This document shows positions 62,401 through 64,000 of a stretch of 64,000 nucleotides of DNA, in pieces. Source of the DNA: Ferrimonas pelagia. GTDB taxonomy: Bacteria; Pseudomonadota; Gammaproteobacteria; Enterobacterales; Shewanellaceae. The notes below the pieces were generated by a model. The model made no database searches. It was given only the letters and a program-made list of their open reading frames with translations, and was not told the DNA's origin. The stretch covers positions 62,001 to 126,000 of the forward strand of contig NZ_BAABJZ010000003.1 of assembly GCF_039543565.1 (NCBI RefSeq). Direction: 5' to 3'. Within the stretch, counting starts at the first letter, position 1. Every line of letters starts with the position of its first letter. A program made the translations under genes and the position numbers.

Positions 62401-62960
62401 CCGGCACAGACCGAGAAATAGAGGAAACGACCGGATGGGGTGAAGGTCATGGCGCAGATCCCCTCCCCGTCGCTGACGTTCGCCTCGGGCACCAGCGCCA
62501 GGATCTCGGCAGCATCGATGGTTGCGGTCAATGACTCATTGATGTCGCGGATCTCAATGGCCAGCGCCTGACCATCGGCCGCCGCATAGCTGCCCGCCAC
62601 CTGTGCGGCCGCCACCCAGTCACTCTGGCCGGTCTCAAATGCCCAGTCGCTCAGGCCGATCCCCGCTTCACCCGGAGGTGGCGTCGGACCGGGGCCAGGG
62701 CCGGGCTCGCCGTCTTCACAGTCGTCTCCGTCGCATTCTGGCGGTAACGGCTTTCCGGTCTCGCAATCGTAAGCGGTTTCGTCGCAATCGACCGGCGGCA
62801 GCGGCACAACCGCTTCACAATCTCCCTCCGGGCAGAGATCGATTTTGTCATTGTCATCGCTGCTGCCACAGGCGGTCAGCATCATGCCGGCACTGAGCCA
62901 TAGGGCCGTGCGAATGGCTTTGGTTAGCCGATGGGGTATCGGGGCGTGTGCAATATCCAT
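59403..62960 (-). CDS. Large multidomain lipoprotein, possibly carbohydrate-active
   Basis: 1185 residues. Lipobox LTAC (Cys 31), then an acidic Cys/Pro/Gly linker (about 36-97) like that of the PhoX-like protein. Residues about 120-370 look like a beta-propeller (GRIYGAEHSGGLFML, SDIAATADGRMMLAQ). About 390-840 is a helical domain with aromatic/acidic motifs (NETWIYGDIGAAQ, GDGWVDQNHNYYG), reminiscent of alpha/alpha-barrel glycosidases or lyases. Two C-terminal beta modules (FSNPSFANGTAGW; IENGDFAQGLDGW) resemble carbohydrate-binding domains. Specific activity not identifiable. Adjacent to sulfatase 2, so it may act on a sulfated polysaccharide. Confidence 0.75.
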   Translation of the reverse strand: MDIAHAPIPHRLTKAIRTALWLSAGMMLTACGSSDDNDKIDLCPEGDCEAVVPLPPVDCDETAYDCETGKPLPPECDGDDCEDGEPGPGPGPTPPPGEAGIGLSDWAFETGQSDWVAAAQVAGSYAAADGQALAIEIRDINESLTATIDAAEILALVPEANVSDGEGICAMTFTPSGRFLYFSVCAGDDDAILAYNTNTDTLSLFDRRPLSAEPGARLGMSYFQGELFVGSDAGIVRYPATRNAVYEQAGLGQGELIGSDSPVRGLAVDMVTKTLYASTDLGLFRMATDGNALQSVASLQGLGSLSMGRIYGAEHSGGLFMLQHSGDDKQILRVGLDELRSGGAVSPKRYTAQLDAAVSDIAATADGRMMLAQADVQMMYEKTDTRLSYDAWLHDELDGYKQAIFSLVEGDGIAGTSDLIGKPGMLMRKLEKAGDNPNKTPIADNVGWALFLLMAIDQVAPDPDIERVVELLIRTHAGLTPGHGGERTVDGHFVRVYANDGKPNASNPQPQVYVSMKYLPAAYKAAELYPDNENLQQYKEYLRQLFKRAMDTVQAEQRITWTNDDFGPVPTGGNAANLMANETWIYGDIGAAQDPYVTSDYATYTYDRDSFKVDNYIKGEPVIMASHAAFIVMGATLILNHHFYGDGWVDQNHNYYGLTMAETDDMGAPYFAAFSAGNHPACPSPNPDGMPCGGYYNDGPSDHPNDILHFPAVLGFGQHQYTAPMVGGYMAYRDGRRQPMNNASGGESIEMLTRWSMMHDDFVMSSVGIADFWYGGIGLVETILPGTIDKLRGDFFRPYVEEQDGQLVYSNMTPRQVVGIDADGLRTEYGFQMSPYTLPRTHAEYEVLDPLGDWIELDDLVNKLDGKTPRFSNPSFANGTAGWTVQGSAAVIDGTGSHAVQLFGGSAISQPLDVALALDGSRYIVHALVGAKQGEGQLRLRWRADPALNSPVLAETFSEPVQGDSVMMALKTAKPAGANYLHIEFVANSGSVTFESTAVTLRGAAQPIENGDFAQGLDGWQASSSGIVLVTDPDLAVSGDKVIRFVRNATATSAATLQRSFDVSNDPVGTRYLFRFHADATEPDAKDFKFAVNLEAKDANDERTVLRNDVGDVLPGHYGERTFTYRKRPGDHAVDISMEMKRSGSDISGMARVYIDDFRLDKERLFKDDECVADSPTGCLPSLHQ

Positions 62961-63357
62961 ACTTCTTTAGGGAACCTTGTCTTATTATTTTGCGCTGTTG
63001 GAATGTTCAGCCGCGTCACCGTGAGCCGCATTCCTTGTGTTTTTTCGACATTCGATATACCCGCACCGCACCATTAAACTCACCGTCCTCTTATTGGGTC
63101 GGTTGAGCACCATTAAAGCGGTGCGAAAGGTACATTTCGCCCAGTTAAAGTAACCGACTGGAACAACGCGAGCCAAGTTTAAAAAATCCAATTCGTTAAT
63201 AATTTACGACATTTACACAAAGTGAGATCTCGCGCCAACTTACAAGTCCCCATTGAAAGTCTACTCACTCCCGGTCGCAAGGCCGCCACCCTCGCAACAA
63301 ACTCAGCGCGCCACTCTGCCACAAGCCGGACAGACGCAGAGCGAATCAATAGATACA
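62961..63357. other. Intergenic region upstream of the lipoprotein gene
   Basis: About 400 bp, AT-richer than the flanking genes, presumably the lipoprotein promoter. Short ORFs present are not supported; no operator recognised. Confidence 0.4.
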
Positions 63358-63387
63358 AAAAAGGCAAAGCCGAAGCTTTGCCTTTTT
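63358..63387 (-). terminator. Rho-independent terminator of glk
   Basis: 13-bp stem AAAAAGGCAAAGC / GCTTTGCCTTTTT with CGAA loop; T runs on both strands. Confidence 0.95.
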
Positions 63388-63403
63388 CAACAGTGACAGT
63401 GCG

Positions 63404-64000
63404 TTAGCCGTGATCAAAGAACCAGGCCGCCGAGCCCATCAATGCGGTATCGCTTTTCAGTGCCAACGAGACCGGCACCGGATCCAGATATCCGGTCATG
63501 ACCCCTTTGTGGCCAAAGGCCTGAGTAAAGTCGCTCTGCTGCAGAAAGTCCTTGATGCGCGGCAAAATGCCGCCCCCCAGATACGCCCCGCCCAGCGCGC
63601 CTTGGGCCAACACCATATCGGCCGTCACGCTGCCGAGCCAGCGGCAAAACTCTCGCAGGGTCTCCAGCGCCAGCGGATCGTTGCCGCTTTGGGCCGCGGC
63701 GGTGATCTCCGGCGGGGTTTCCAAATGCGCGTCCATCGACAGCAAAATGCCCATGGCCCGGTACAGATTGACCAGACCATTGCCACACAGCACGGTTTCC
63801 ACCGAGACGTGGGCAAAACGACGACGCAGGATCTCAATCAAGGCCGCCTGACGCTCATTGGTCGCCGCCAGACTGATGTGGCCGCCTTCACAGGCGATGG
63901 GCTGCCACTTGTCGCCGCGAGGGCTTAGGGATGCGACGCCAAAACCGGTACCCGGGCCGAGCACCACCATAGGGGCACCTTTGGCGCTGTCACCCGGCTT
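63404..64000 (-). CDS. glk: Glucokinase, C-terminal part (runs off the window)
   Basis: 199 codons, still open at the right edge. Matches the C-terminal two thirds of bacterial Glk: VVLGPGTGFGVASL, EGGHISLAA, FAHVSVETVLCGNGLVNLYRA as a family block (residue run GNGLVNLYRA), and GGAYLGGGILPRI. It phosphorylates glucose with ATP. The N-terminal ATP-binding part lies outside. The ATG at 63970 is internal, not the start. Own terminator. Confidence 0.93.
   Translation of the reverse strand, partial: KPGDSAKGAPMVVLGPGTGFGVASLSPRGDKWQPIACEGGHISLAATNERQAALIEILRRRFAHVSVETVLCGNGLVNLYRAMGILLSMDAHLETPPEITAAAQSGNDPLALETLREFCRWLGSVTADMVLAQGALGGAYLGGGILPRIKDFLQQSDFTQAFGHKGVMTGYLDPVPVSLALKSDTALMGSAAWFFDHG

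Overview
The window reads as chromosomal DNA of a gammaproteobacterium of the Shewanella/Ferrimonas type (Alteromonadales). My best guess is Ferrimonas. The basis is the gene order epmC-MFS-aroC-prmB facing smrB-sixA, the fadI-fadJ pair beside a moxR/DUF58/Bat operon with an ECF sigma/DUF3379 pair, tandem FadL porins, an SO_0444-type Cu/Zn permease and a PBPRA1643-type SEC-C protein. Most genes look GC-rich with a matching codon style. The segment around 47.4-57 kb is visibly more AT-rich and full of transposase genes. I saw no tRNA, rRNA or CRISPR array.

Layout. 1-4.5 kb: translation and chorismate housekeeping (epmC partial, MFS, aroC, prmB; smrB; sixA). 4.7-11.9 kb: a large M16 metalloprotease and a 1445-residue membrane sensor with propeller, PAS, GGDEF and EAL parts. 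11.9-13.0 kb: the most unusual locus, an exported 299-residue protein made of 23 near-perfect 11-residue repeats (AAVPWIKN plus a 3-residue linker), followed in the same transcript by a 37-residue peptide whose C-terminus echoes the repeat. 13.3-16.8 kb: fadJ-fadI, with FadR-like operators upstream. 17-25.6 kb: MoxR-DUF58-DUF4381-VWA-VWA/TPR-BatD, then ECF sigma factor and DUF3379 protein. 25.7-34.4 kb: a 262-bp MITE-like element, an ElaA-type acetyltransferase, putP, two fadL-like porins, a DMT transporter, a Cu/Zn permease with ArsR, and a SEC-C protein. 34.7-42.3 kb: Fur-box TonB siderophore receptor, several small hypothetical genes, and adhE.

43-63 kb is an accessory region centred on sulfate and phosphate ester chemistry at the cell surface. 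It holds a PhoX-like lipoprotein, two closely related type I sulfatases (45.5-47.0 and 57.5-59.1 kb), and a 1185-residue lipoprotein with propeller-like, alpha/alpha-barrel-like and carbohydrate-binding-like parts. Between the sulfatases lies an island of TetR regulator, Tsx-like porin and arylsulfate sulfotransferase. It is bracketed by a decayed IS4 element and an IS630 element with one amber stop, and flanked by a perfect 54-bp direct repeat. Next come an orphan GlyGly-CTERM tail, a second permease/ArsR pair and an IS110 element. The window ends in a truncated glucokinase gene.

Likely joint working: fadL/fadIJ appear to share FadR control of fatty acid uptake and oxidation. The Tsx-like porin and sulfotransferase probably form one operon under the divergent TetR protein, and may exchange sulfuryl groups with substrates that the neighbouring sulfatases also use. 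The PWIKN repeat operon has no recognisable partner and is the best candidate for an undescribed system.
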